A stretch of 40,237 nucleotides of DNA, from assembly GCA_015680685.1 (NCBI GenBank), contig MNCI01005912.1, forward strand, positions 23,337 to 63,573, given 5' to 3'. The notes beneath the pieces were generated by a model. The model was not told where the DNA came from, did no database searches, and was given only the letters and a program-made list of their open reading frames with translations. Origin of the DNA: Gnetum montanum (taxonomy: Eukaryota; Streptophyta; Gnetopsida; Gnetales; Gnetaceae). Made by a program: the position numbers and the translations under genes. Shown here piece after piece: positions 11,275 to 21,539 of the stretch; positions within the stretch are counted from its first letter, which is position 1, and every line of letters starts with the position of its first letter.

Positions 11275-12533
11275 TGGTTCAGGACATACGGCCCAATGAA
11301 TAGCCAACCTTGCTTGAATCTGGGAAGACCAAAAAAGCCCCTTCATCTTCAGCTCCCCCTTTGAAAATCTCTAACATGTGCAGTAATGAACCACCCCTCA
11401 CCACCAAAACCAAACTCCTGAGGGGTGGTAGCGCCTCACTCAACGTTTGGTCTCCACCCCCCAAAGAATAGGGACCACCTTTAATGAGCAATCTCAATGA
11501 CCCCAATGAAACTAGCACCTAGGCCCCCACCCTCAATGAAACAACCCCCTACGTAGACCCCTAAGGGAGTCCCCCTTTTTAGGTCACAACCATCCATCCA
11601 TCCCTCAATTTTTTCAGACAAGGCATCTTCTAACCCACCCTACAATATGCAATCAAATGGCTTGCCTTACCACAAGTCCACAATGCTGAGTCATCATGGA
11701 CTTCTTCACTGCATGCAGTTCTATAACCACATTCTCATATTCGACCATCACTTTTTCCTCACCTAATGGCAGGTCTAGGACAACCTCCTTTATTAGGTCG
11801 TTTGGCAATAGTGGCCTCCAAATGCAGAATCAAGTAGAGCCCATCCATTCCATGAACCCAGTGAATCAATCGAAGGAGATAAACTCCCCAAGAAATCCAG
11901 TTAAGGTTCTAAGAAAATTCATTGTCCAAAGTTCCCACAGGATTCTAGACATTCAAATCCACATAGAATCCCTTGAAAAAAAGTCCATGTCACAATATGC
12001 TCCTAGCCTCCAATGAGTTAGGGCCAATCCCCTTGCCCCAAAGAACCAGGGACCACCCATTATGACCCTATCTCTATTCGTAGTAGACTAGAAGATAAAG
12101 AGAAGAAGATCCTCAAGGAGGCTATGCACCTCCACTGGGCAAAACCCCCAATGCACTGCCACACACTTCTTGACCAAATCGAATTTAGGGTTGGCACCCA
12201 ATGAAACAAATTTCCGTATAAGGCTCAAATTTACTGTCCTCAGACCCTCGCAAGAAGTAGCCTTCACGCATAACTGCATAGAGCCCTCACCATGCACATA
12301 TGCCTTGATCCCGCATCCCTAAGGCAATAAGGGGTGCCACTCCTAGAGCCACTCCTTGGCAATCTAGTGCCCTTGCCTCCTGTATCTACATCCAGACCTC
12401 CAACAATGCCGAAACCGACACCCACTCTCGACCTATCTTCTAGCCTAGCTGGCATCTGGACCCCAGCTACCACCCTACCTTCACTCTCCCCTACGCCATC
12501 CACACTTCCACCATGCCCTGCATTCCCGCCCAT
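11275..12533 (-). pseudogene. LINE B ORF1 (DUF4283-type RNA-binding protein)
   Basis: ORF1 proteins of plant L1 LINEs bind the element RNA. The start Met at 12533 opens MGGNAGHGGSVDGVGESEGR, and copy C begins similarly (MGRNTESVGS at 27433), which supports this start. After a frameshift the DUF4283-type core reads LSLIRKFVSLG, KCVAVHWGFCPVEVHSLLED and VIMGGPWFFGARGLALTHW (about 12230-12000). A single retroviral-type zinc knuckle core (TCGKASHLIAYC, about 11660-11690) follows. The rest to about 11275 is Gly/Ser-rich and broken. At least two frameshifts and several TAG stops are present. Confidence 0.7.
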
Positions 12534-12639
12534 CTTCCCTCTAATCCCTAATCAATCTAAACATGCCATTGAGGAAAAGAAAGCGATTTGCACCCAAATA
12601 TGGGCCTTTCCTACCCATGGACTATATCCAAAATGATAG

Positions 12640-14440
12640 ATTCATCCTCTAAGATAATAAAATTAGCTACTTCATGAAAGTTCTAAAACCACTCCTCCTA
12701 ATGTTTTCTCTATTCTTCATCAAGGGCTTGTGCCTTATCTAGGTGGAGGGACAAAGAGGTGTGCTTGATACAGAAATAAAGGATGTTCCAATAGGTCCTA
12801 TGATTTACGCCAAGAAAAACATATAGGCACCATGAACTAATTTTGGATGTTTCTCTCATGATATGCCAAGAAGTGGTATCTAGTTTCCTCATGCTTTTGT
12901 TTTTCCATCTGTCAAATAAGCAAATACTAATGAACCACCCTCATGGCCCAAGCTTCCTCCTTCCTGCCTACATGTTCCTCTAGCTCTCTTTGTTCAACTT
13001 GTGTTCGATGTTCCTCCATCTATCTACAATGCTTTTGACATATTAGGATGAGGATGGAAGGCTCATATTGAACAAACATCCATCCAAGTCCCTTGTATTT
13101 CTCAAGTTGACATTCAGTTGCCTATGATATACTCTTATTGGGATGTGCATGCGAGCAATCATGAATTTTTCCCAAAGACATGATGCCACATGCATGAGGG
13201 GAAAGCAAACATCAAGCCAATGTGCATGCAAGAAATAAAGAGAAAGTGAGAGGAAAGAAATAGCCATTTAGTGTAAAGCCTTGGGGCTACACTAGGAAAG
13301 TGTTTCTTCTATGTGTGCACATGGTCTTGAATTAGTTTGTGGATTATTTCATGAATTGGTGTTGGCCACACTATAGCACAACTGCTTTCTAAATTAGCTC
13401 ATCTTCATATGCTCTTTGATTTTGACCTCTTCAATTTACCGTCTTGTCTTAGCCTCCCATATGTAACACAACTCTAGCTCTCTTGTGATTTTGTTGATCT
13501 CCACAAGAATCTAATCCTTGCTTCTTTTTTGAGCCCTCCAGTTCCAAAATCCACCTTTACAAATGGTCTTGGACCTTAGATTCAAGTTCCACCTACACTT
13601 GTTCCTTTAGCATCTCTAGGTTTATTGGCTTCTAGTTGATGTCCTTCATATGTTTTGATATTGTACCTTCCTAAGTAGGGAAGGGACCTATGAAGAAGAT
13701 CATGTTCCAACATGCCCTAAAGGGTATCATATGTAGAAGTGGCTGAATCTTGACCAATTCAAAATGATGGGATTGCACAATGGGGCAAGCTAAACCCTCC
13801 ATGTAGCTCTCTAGAGAGCCAAAATCAGCTTGAAGTGTTTTGTTGGTTATTTGCAGCTAAGCAGAACCAAAAAGAAATTGGAGAGGTCATCCTATCTCTC
13901 AAATTGTAGACATCTCATGAACCTAAAGTGCAAGCCTTGAAGCTTCCATGCATTGCCTAAATGAACAAAGTAGTGATCAATAAGTTCTACCACCTATTGC
14001 TACAGGAAAGGTAGTTTTGTTTTTGGCATTTGACCACTCACCATGAGAGGGACATCTCCTTGAAACAAAGTTATATCCTAGAGCTTTTTAGTTTTTTTTT
14101 AGAGTAAAGTTTGGGATTTATGTTGTATCCTAGAGATTGCAAACAAAGAAATAAAATTTCTCTAGCATTAGGGATGTTCAAATATCCCACAATAGCTTCT
14201 TTTGTAAGCTCAATACAAACACCTTTGAAACTGGTAATTATCATACCATTTCAAGAAAAACTGTGTACCTTGGAAATCCTACTCCCCTTTCCAACTTTGG
14301 AAAAGAGTTTGGCCTAGCCACCCACTACCACCATCCCCCAAAGGTCATCAAAGGATTGGAAACTGATGCAATCTAATTCAAAGGTAGAAGTCATTCCCAT
14401 GACTATGATCACCTCCCTCTAGAATGTCCGAGTACAAATG
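12640..14440 (-). pseudogene. Module A: unknown LINE C-terminal module
   Basis: Block 1 reads TSTFEL near 14375 and GVCIELTKEAIVGYLNIPNA near 14220-14160. Block 2 reads VVELIDHYFVHLGNAWKLQG near 13985-13925, close to copy D (VVELVDHYFV) and copy C (FFV then stop, FGNVSKLQG). After that NFFLVLL and KHFKLILALQ match NFPRFFLEAL and KLILVLW of copy D. A charged, heptad-like segment follows (LEMLKEQV, then stop, VELESKVQDHL, near 13640-13550; MEEHRTQVEQRELEEHVG near 13020-12970), as in the coiled coil of C and D. Several frames are needed, so it is a pseudogene. Confidence 0.6.
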
Positions 14441-14548
14441 CCCACTAAGCAGGATGTTTCAACCAGGGCTACGGTGAAAATATGGGCATTGCAGATCTTC
14501 CAAGCTGCCTAAATCAGCAAAATTACAAGAGATTCCCTTGTTAATGTC

Positions 14549-14833
14549 TTAGGAATGTGGAGACTGTTGCAAAACCACACTTGCTGGATAAAGACAGTTG
14601 TATAATAAATGCTCTCTCGTTTCAAGTTCCCCACGCCAAAAGACAACATAAAAGAAATTAACATTTAACTCACAATGCCGCAAAAATAACCTGTTTAGGA
14701 TGGCAGCTTGATCAAGAAGCCATCCAAACACCTTAACATTAAGAATTGGTAGTTTTAAAAACAATAAGAAACTTTGAAAAAATAAAGCATTTAAATTTGT
14801 CATTATTAAATGTTTTTCAATGTTAAAGACCAT
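14549..14833 (-). pseudogene. LINE A ORF2 fragment: zinc-binding RT domain
   Basis: An open stretch of 94 codons reads LKLPILNVKVFGWLLDQAAI, then RRL-type residues and RGELETREHLLYNCLYPASV. This is the zf-RVT pattern found at the end of plant LINE ORF2 (K-x-F-x-W-L-L followed by E-x-x-x-H-L-x-x-x-C). The first Cys pair of the zinc site is not evident, so the site looks degraded. The sequence upstream (above 14836) has no RT motif, which marks the 5' truncation point. The module of the next entry follows on the same strand. Confidence 0.7.
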
Positions 14834-14836
14834 TTA

Positions 14837-15548
14837 AAAATCAAAATTCAGGTCCAGAGATAACTATAAAAGTGCAAAAAATGCACTTCTAGCACCATTG
14901 CTAGTTTTTGCAAGCAGAAACACATCAAGCACAGTGATTTCTTTTAGAAAGCAGCACAACATATTATTTTATAGAGTAGTGCAATGCAGTGTAGTGCATT
15001 CTTGTAGTTAACACTGCAACAGAGTCTTTTGTAGCAGAGCGGCAATGCACTCTTTCGAAGTGTAGTGTAGCGCATTCTTTTGAAGTTCTTTGGGAGTGTT
15101 GCACATTCTTATGGAGTTCTTTAGGAGCACAATGTATTCCTTCGAAGGTCTTTGGGAGCAGTGTGTTCTTTCCAGCGAAACACAGCATACCACATTCTTT
15201 TGGAGCTTTTTGAAAGTGCAATACAACACATTCTTTGGAAGTGCATTGTCACGCATTACTAGTCAACAATGTATTCAAAGCACAATGCTATGCAGCAACA
15301 ACATAGTCTTGGTAGCTTAGTAGCGCATTCTTTGGAAGGCTTTAGCATCACATTCTTCAACTCATTCATTCTAGTAAAGTGAATATGACTCATTTCAAGT
15401 TTTCAACAAGAAGCCCACAATTGTAAAGGAAAACAAAAGTTTTTTATGCACTCTTGGAGGCCCAATGCTCTTGGTTCTCCCTTGATGGCATAATGTTTTT
15501 GGCTTTTACCTTCCTGATGACATTTCGTTGTTTTGCATTTTAAAATTT
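14837..15548. other. Noncoding, dominated by a minisatellite
   Basis: No gene recognised. The open frames called here on both strands arise because the 31-base repeat units at 14990-15360 lack stops, not because of selection for protein. Confidence 0.65.
14990..15360. repeat. Degenerate minisatellite, period about 31 bp
   Basis: The core cattctt plus a gaag/gagttcttt(g/a)ggag segment recurs at 15073, 15104, 15135, 15164, 15193 and 15229, with further copies near 14998, 15257 and 15327. Spacing is exactly 31 in the first three units and 29-36 elsewhere. Units differ by point changes and small indels, so the array is old. Confidence 0.75.
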
Positions 15549-16397
15549 NNNNNNNNNNNNNNNNNNNNNNNNNNNNNNNNNNNNNNNNNNNNNNNNNNNN
15601 NNNNNNNNNNNNNNNNNNNNNNNNNNNNNNNNNNNNNNNNNNNNNNNNNNNNNNNNNNNNNNNNNNNNNNNNNNNNNNNNNNNNNNNNNNNNNNNNNNNN
15701 NNNNNNNNNNNNNNNNNNNNNNNNNNNNNNNNNNNNNNNNNNNNNNNNNNNNNNNNNNNNNNNNNNNNNNNNNNNNNNNNNNNNNNNNNNNNNNNNNNNN
15801 NNNNNNNNNNNNNNNNNNNNNNNNNNNNNNNNNNNNNNNNNNNNNNNNNNNNNNNNNNNNNNNNNNNNNNNNNNNNNNNNNNNNNNNNNNNNNNNNNNNN
15901 NNNNNNNNNNNNNNNNNNNNNNNNNNNNNNNNNNNNNNNNNNNNNNNNNNNNNNNNNNNNNNNNNNNNNNNNNNNNNNNNNNNNNNNNNNNNNNNNNNNN
16001 NNNNNNNNNNNNNNNNNNNNNNNNNNNNNNNNNNNNNNNNNNNNNNNNNNNNNNNNNNNNNNNNNNNNNNNNNNNNNNNNNNNNNNNNNNNNNNNNNNNN
16101 NNNNNNNNNNNNNNNNNNNNNNNNNNNNNNNNNNNNNNNNNNNNNNNNNNNNNNNNNNNNNNNNNNNNNNNNNNNNNNNNNNNNNNNNNNNNNNNNNNNN
16201 NNNNNNNNNNNNNNNNNNNNNNNNNNNNNNNNNNNNNNNNNNNNNNNNNNNNNNNNNNNNNNNNNNNNNNNNNNNNNNNNNNNNNNNNNNNNNNNNNNNN
16301 NNNNNNNNNNNNNNNNNNNNNNNNNNNNNNNNNNNNNNNNNNNNNNNNNNNNNNNNNNNNNNNNNNNNNNNNNNNNNNNNNNNNNNNNNNNNNNNNN
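15549..16397. other. Assembly gap (849 Ns)
   Basis: A run of 849 N characters. It follows the minisatellite and probably contains the missing 3' exon of hAT-1 on the minus strand. Open frames spanning it are artefacts. Confidence 0.99.
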
Positions 16398-16770
16398 TGC
16401 CTAGTCTGTTGCATTTTGTTGAGTGAATAAATGCATATTTACTCCAATTTCTTTCACATGCTGATGCACTAGAAACCTATAATACAGAAAAGAATTAAAT
16501 TAAAAACTTAATAAGAAGATTCTGCTAAAAGATCTTTGTTACATAAGCATGAGGATTTTGGTTATCTTCTTCCATAATCCATAAGAGTGAAAAAACCTTT
16601 ATTAAAAATAAGATAGAAATATGCTATTTTAGCTCAAATAAAGAAAATAACAAAAATTAAAGAAAGTTAGCAAACATGAAGAAAGAAAAGATTAGTGTCA
16701 TTAAATATTTAGTTCACAAAAAAATATTTATAAATATCTTTCAAGTAAAATTTAAAAAAAGAAAACTTAC
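16398..16770 (-). other. Probable intron of hAT-1
   Basis: AT-rich sequence without coding signal, lying directly after a good splice donor of hAT-1 (minus strand GTAAGT starting at 16770). The next exon, expected to carry the hAT dimerisation domain, is not seen and may lie in the gap. Confidence 0.5.
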
Positions 16771-18474
16771 TTGAGATAAAACAGGAATTACTAACTCCTT
16801 CAGTAATGGAGTTTGAGTTCCATATTGATTCCAAAATGTAAAAGCATCTAATGCTTCACAATCATATGCACAATACCATTCTTTCTTTATCTTGACACAA
16901 TCTTCTCTACTTGAAAAACATCAATCAATATAAGTTTTCCAACCTTTGTTAACTTCCTCATCTATCCATGGTTTTTTATGAAACCATTTTGGATTAAAAA
17001 GAAATCCAATAGAACGAATGGGAGAATAAAGCATCCTCCATCTTTTTTCACTACATTCCCATATTAAATCCTTTGTATGTTGATCAAAATAAAATGAATC
17101 ATTTTGTAAAATCTGAAACAATGATTCTCTTATTTAATCCATTTTTTCAAAAATTTCTCCCATGAATGGAGAATTACCATGACAAAGTCTCAAAACCTTA
17201 TAGATGGGATAAAAAAATTTTAAAACAGCTTTAACTTATTTCCAAAATAATTTTTTTCCCTACTTCCAATAATAAGATCAACAATTTCTTAACATAAACT
17301 TGAATTAACACTTGATAAAATTTTTCACCTTTCCCACTCTCCTAAAATTACCATTTTCCTAAGAGACTGTTTCACTTTTAAAAAACCTTTAATCATAATA
17401 AATCATGAGGCAAACCTAGTTTCTGCATATTTTAATAACTGTAAAAAAGAGTATTTTCTGTAGATGGCTTGTGACAATGAATGATTAGTGATAAATTGCT
17501 GAATTTTTTTACCATTTGTTACAACTTCAGATATCTAGTCTACACCAACATAAATATCTTTTAATAACAAATTCAAGCAATGTGTTGCACAAGGAATCCA
17601 AAAGATATTTGAATATTCATCCTCTATCATCTCTACTGCCAAAACATTATTTGAAACACTATATGTGATAATTTGCACAATATTATCTCTTCCTATTGTA
17701 TTTATAACCTCACGAAGCATTTTTAACATTTTTTGAAGTGTCATGTGACTTGATAAAAATAACACCTTTTGGAGATGATGCAAGGATATTAATAAGTGGT
17801 TTGTTAGTAATATCTGTGCACCCATCTGATAAAATAGAAATACCTGTAATAGACCAATTATCCTTTATGCTTCTTAAATTTGCAACTCTAGCTTTTTCTT
17901 CAGAAAAAAGTGTTCTAATTTTTTTATAACAAGGTGGCACATACCCTTTTGAAGCAAAATTTATCATCTATATGGCTTGTTTAAAATAAGGAGACCTAGC
18001 AATGTTAAAAGACATGCCACATACATAGAAAAGTCTTGCTATAGCTGCATCCACATTCTTTTTTTTTTAAGAAGCAAACATTTTTTCTAAATTAGTATTT
18101 GACATTGAATTACTGACATTTGTATGTGTATCTGTACTCTTGATGGTGGACATGGCATCAAAATGCTTGAATTTCTTAATGAGATCTTCTTTTTCAGATT
18201 TTGGTATTCTTTTACACACCAAAATTTGTTTTTTCTTCCCAATTTCAAGCAAGTGATATCTAACACGTGCAATAGAACTACTTCTATTTATGTTGCAATA
18301 AGGACAAATCCATGATTTGCTTCCTAAACTGCTATACTTACCTCCAGAATATTTTCCTTTAACATTTACTATAGTCCATAGCTTTTTCTGAAAATCCTTT
18401 TTTAATAATTGATATTATAATTTTTCTCCATGCTCTCCTTGCTCTTCAGAAAGCAAATATTCTTCAAATGACAT
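16771..18474 (-). pseudogene. hAT transposase 1 (BED finger plus DUF659/hAT core)
   Basis: hAT transposases excise and reinsert DNA transposons. The start at 18474 reads MSFEEYLLSEEQGEHGE. A BED-type zinc finger follows (SKSWICPYCNINRS, then RVRYHLL, then VCKRIP, about 18330-18200). The DUF659-type region reads ISILSDGCTDITNKPLINIL and GVIFIKSHDTSKNVK (17840-17730), where Trp of the usual D-G-W-T-D is Cys. After a frameshift near 17720 come VINTIGRDNIVQIIT and FWIPCATHCLNLLLKDIY (about 17705-17540), then RWRMLYSPIRSIGFLFNPKW (about 17060-16990). The exon ends PVLSQ at a GTAAGT donor (16770-16765). Stops and the frameshift make it inactive. The dimerisation domain is missing, probably in the gap. 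Confidence 0.85.
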
Positions 18475-18673
18475 TGATCCTATATGTCTGTTATAAAGAT
18501 TCAGAATATTATTTACAAAGAAGATTAAAACAAACCATAAAACACAAATGTATTTTAAAAATGACCGCTGCAATCATGTTCTTTGATAGACAATGTATAA
18601 TAGAATTCCATCCAAAAAATAAAAATAAAAAATAAAGATTATTCCAAGTCTAATCAAAAAAATCTTTAATTTT

Positions 18674-18757
18674 AAATACCACTCAGAGTCTTAAACCAAT
18701 TAATAAACACAGATTCACCACTACTTGTTAACAATCAAATAAAATCCTCAAAGATGG
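18674..18757. repeat. Dispersed repeat unit, copy 1 (about 84 bp)
   Basis: Begins aaataccactcagag and ends ctcaaagatg. Two more copies occur about 1 kb away (19659-19732 and 19734-19812); copy 3 also ends ctcaaagatg. The word aataaacacagattcaccac is nearly identical in copies 1 and 3. Confidence 0.8.
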
Positions 18758-19175
18758 CAAAGAAGTCTATACCAAAAATCTATGGATGATTTGGTGAGTG
18801 TGCTAATTGCTGCCTAACGTCCTTGTTTAGTTCCAATTTTTAACTTTTCTGGGTCTTCTTATGTTCTCTTATTTTCACTTGAAGAAAATATTCTCAATAA
18901 TAGAAAGTTGGCAATTGTAATAGGGGAAAGTGCTAACTGGGGATCATAGGAAAGAGTATGTGGCAGAAAAGGTAGTGGCAGAAACTTGTGGGTATGGAGC
19001 CATACCCACGGTTCAAATACCAATAGTGGCAAAAAAGGTAGTGGCAGAAACTTGTTCAAATACCAATATCTTTGAAGGTAGTGGTGTCAAAGGTGGCTGC
19101 TTGTGACTGGAACCCCATTGCAAATATGGTATACCAGTATTTGCTTTGTGTCATTGCAAATTTCGTCTACAGAAT

Positions 19176-19313
19176 TTCTTACATCTCTTATTTATGAACG
19201 TAGCTTGTTAGAAAGTTTTGTGACTATCTTAGGACATTCATAAGTTCTTGCATCTCTTTTTTATAAGCATAGCTTGTTGGAAAGTTTTGTGACTTTGATA
19301 GGACATTCATATG
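19176..19313. repeat. 69-bp tandem duplication
   Basis: Units 19176-19244 and 19245-19313 are each 69 bases and share ttctt(a/g)catctct, agcttgtt(a/g)gaaagttttgtgact and aggacattcata. They differ at only a few positions. Confidence 0.85.
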
Positions 19314-19658
19314 TTCATTCTCTAACAATTTACACATAGATACAAAAAAATTATTTAAAAGAATGGGCCTAAACTGGATTCTGATGAATAGAACCCACCA
19401 TCTACATATAGAGATAATCAAGAAACTTCAATTTTAGTTTCATGTTTTTGTTAGGATTTATTTGTAGAATATTAAATGACAACATAGATCAGAGTTTGCT
19501 AAGAAATAAATGCTCATTTTCATTTTCATAGTTATTATTGTTGATGTTTGATTTTCCTCTTGGGCTTACAGCACTTAGGCTTGTTTTTGCTTTATTCCGT
19601 TTTTTATTGTTCAAATAACAATATCTTTGGTAGCAAAAAAGGTAGTGAACAACATTCT

Positions 19659-19812
19659 AAATACCACTCAGAGAGTCTCAGACTAATAATAAACGTAGAT
19701 TTACTACTACATGTTAATAATCAAATACAATCCCCACTCAGAGAGTCTTAGACCAATAATAAACACAGATTCACCACTATATGTTGATAATCAAATAAAA
19801 TCCTCAAAGATG
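19659..19812. repeat. Dispersed repeat unit, copies 2 and 3 in tandem
   Basis: Copy 2 (19659-19732) and copy 3 (19734-19812) are head to tail. Both contain cactcagagagtct followed by an aataataaac word. Copy 3 is closer to copy 1 at 18674 than copy 2 is. Together with copy 1 they bracket about 0.9 kb of noncoding sequence, like the terminal repeats of a small nonautonomous element, though this is only a possibility. Confidence 0.75.
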
Positions 19813-20215
19813 AGCTGAAATTAGTGCAGAACTCTGCTGCCGCTCTTTCATATAGATAAATAAGCATAAGGCAAGATCCAAGATTAAATCTATGAATAGA
19901 AGGATTTGCTTCCCCCATTGAAATGGGAATAGGGAAAGGCCAAAGACAAGTTTACTATATTAACTTTGAAGAGATGAACTTTAAAAATAAGACCCTATTT
20001 TACATTATATGAATTACAGTGATTGAACTTTACTGTAATAAGAAACTTTGACTCGAAGAAAAGAATCTCGATGAAGAAAGACCAATGAAATGATAATGTA
20101 CAAAAATGGTCTCTGAATCCAGGGTTTAGCCCATTTTGAAGAGGGAGGAGTACTTCTTTTTGCAGAAGTAGAGACTTACCACACAGAGTTGACTAACGAT
20201 TTATGGTTATGGACA

Positions 20216-20387
20216 GCGATGCAAAAGCAGCAGCAACGGCCGTTGAGCGCAATGCAAAAGTGGCAGCAATTGCAGGATTAACAGCGTTCACAGCACAGCG
20301 ATGTTGCAATAGCAAGATTAGCAGCATTCACAGCACAGCGATGCAAAAGTGGCAGTAATAGCAAGATTAGCAGCGTTCACAGCACAG
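20216..20387. repeat. GCA-rich minisatellite
   Basis: The words gatta(a/g)cagc(g/a)ttcacagcacag and gcgatgcaaaagtggcag recur. The full units end near 20315, 20364 and 20387 with variable length (about 40-49 bases). It is much more GC-rich than its surroundings and keeps several CpGs. Confidence 0.75.
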
Positions 20388-20622
20388 GCCCCAAATGCTT
20401 TACCTAAATGTGTTTCTTATTAGTGTCTTCACCATAGAATAAACCCTAAATTTTTTTCCCCTCCATGTTTGTTGTTTCACACATTCAATTCGTTGCAAAT
20501 CTGCATTTAATTCATGATAGACCTACATTTAGTTCGTGACAAATGCCGTTGTTGAGAATAAAGCATCAGATGCTTTCGTATCTTGAAATCCTAAAATTCA
20601 AAAAATAAAATCAAAGGAAATG

Positions 20623-20736
20623 AAACGTGTCAAAAACGTTTCAGTCTGCCCAGAAACATTTCGCCCACCAAGTGACGGTTACTGTTCATGGGAAATGGCA
20701 TTTTGAAACAAGATCTCGTTTCTGCAATGAAAAACG
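20623..20736. promoter_or_regulatory. Cluster of AAACG/CGTTT motifs upstream of hAT-2
   Basis: AAACG occurs at 20623-20627, 20634-20638 and 20732-20736, and CGTTT at 20637-20641 and 20717-20721. The maize Ac transposase, also a hAT protein, binds clustered AAACGG-type subterminal motifs, so these could be transposase-binding sites. That transfer is inference. They could instead be intronic if an upstream exon exists. Confidence 0.3.
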
Positions 20737-20808
20737 TGAAATGTTATGAATCCATTGTGTTTCTGGCAACATAGGTTAAAACCCATCTTGAAAGGATCAA
20801 CAGCTTGA

Positions 20809-21024
20809 AATAAACATGTTCATGATGAAGCAAGAAAAGTTATTGGTCAATGGTTTTATTCATGTGTCATTCCTTTTAATGTTGCTCAAAGCCCACTATT
20901 CCAAAAAATGTTTGATGTGGCTATTACAAGTCCAAGATTCAAAGCACCTATATTTGATCAATTACAAGGATCAATATTGGATGATTGCGTTGCAGATATT
21001 GACAACGTGGTGGACAAGCATTGG
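20809..21024 (+). pseudogene. hAT transposase 2, N-terminal exon
   Basis: One stop-free frame reads NKHVHDEARKVIGQWFY, VIPFNVAQSPLFQKMFDVAI and LDDCVADIDNVVDKHW. This matches the N-terminal helical region of plant hAT/DUF659 transposases that precedes the catalytic core. The exon ends at TGG followed by a GTATGA donor at 21025. No ATG opens this frame, so it is an internal exon. The next exon is 6.6 kb downstream at 27600 because LINE C lies in between. This exon itself shows no damage. Confidence 0.75.
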
Positions 21025-21539
21025 GTATGACTTTTTACTATTTTTTTTCTTAGAAAATTTGGGTTATCTATTAATTATAAAGTAAAGTACAAAATCCATC
21101 ATCCCTAGCAAATAGAGCCCAAGATCAGTTGAAAGACCACCCTCTCCCAACACCCAAAATCAAGGGTGAGAATATCCCCAACCATTAGAAAACAGGACAA
21201 AATGAGATACAATAGAAGAACAGGAGGGCCCTTCATCAAAAATAGGAGAGGTATCCCCACCTGCCCACCCCCATCCCAACGCAACCTAACCAATTGCATA
21301 CACCCAAACAAAAAATTCCCCACACCCCACAAACCCACCCCCACCCCTCCCCCCCAAAACAAAAAAAGCAAAATGGAGGTGTTAGGTCACCTGAAATATC
21401 AACAACCTCCCAGATCCTAAGCACAAAATCACACAACATTAGATCCAAAAAAAATTTTCCTACATCCTATAAGCAAGTAGGAAGACAGGTACTAGCATGG
21501 AAGGCCCTCTCTTAAGCATGGACAACAACTAGGACTACC

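Larger units (their letters stand above)
7216..12560 (-). mobile_element. LINE copy B (plant L1 type), nearly full length, 3' cut
   Basis: Reading the minus strand from 12560 downward gives ORF1, ORF2 (endonuclease, reverse transcriptase, zinc-binding domain) and an extra C-terminal module. The order and motifs match plant L1-like non-LTR retrotransposons. It can be aligned by eye with copy C (21060-27445) throughout. The coiled-coil part of the module breaks off near 7216, whereas copies A, C and D continue, so B has lost its 3' end, which is unusual because LINEs normally lose the 5' end. All ORFs are broken. Confidence 0.8.
12640..14836 (-). mobile_element. LINE copy A, 5'-truncated, directly upstream of LINE B
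   Basis: The minus strand carries a zf-RVT domain (14549-14833) followed by the extra module down to about 12640. The RT is absent, so this is a classic 5'-truncated LINE insertion. Its 3' end lies within about 100 bases of the 5' end of LINE B on the same strand, giving a head-to-tail pair. I did not identify a poly(A) tail or target-site duplication at either border. Confidence 0.65.
18475..20808. other. Intergenic region between divergent hAT genes, repeat-rich
   Basis: No gene recognised. It separates the 5' ends of hAT-1 (minus) and hAT-2 (plus). It holds a dispersed 84-base repeat (three copies), a 69-base tandem duplication, a GCA-rich minisatellite and a cluster of AAACG motifs, listed separately. 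It probably contains the 5' ends of both hAT elements, but I could not identify terminal inverted repeats. Confidence 0.6.

Noticed and set aside
14964-15320. Overlapping open frames on both strands
   Set aside because: They follow from a 31-base tandem repeat without stops; there is no domain and no start context.
15506-16430. Three long open frames of about 300 codons around 15506-16430
   Set aside because: They consist almost wholly of unknown residues translated from the N gap.
21105-21515. Overlapping frames on both strands in a G/T-rich segment
   Set aside because: Low-complexity 3' region of LINE C; no motif.
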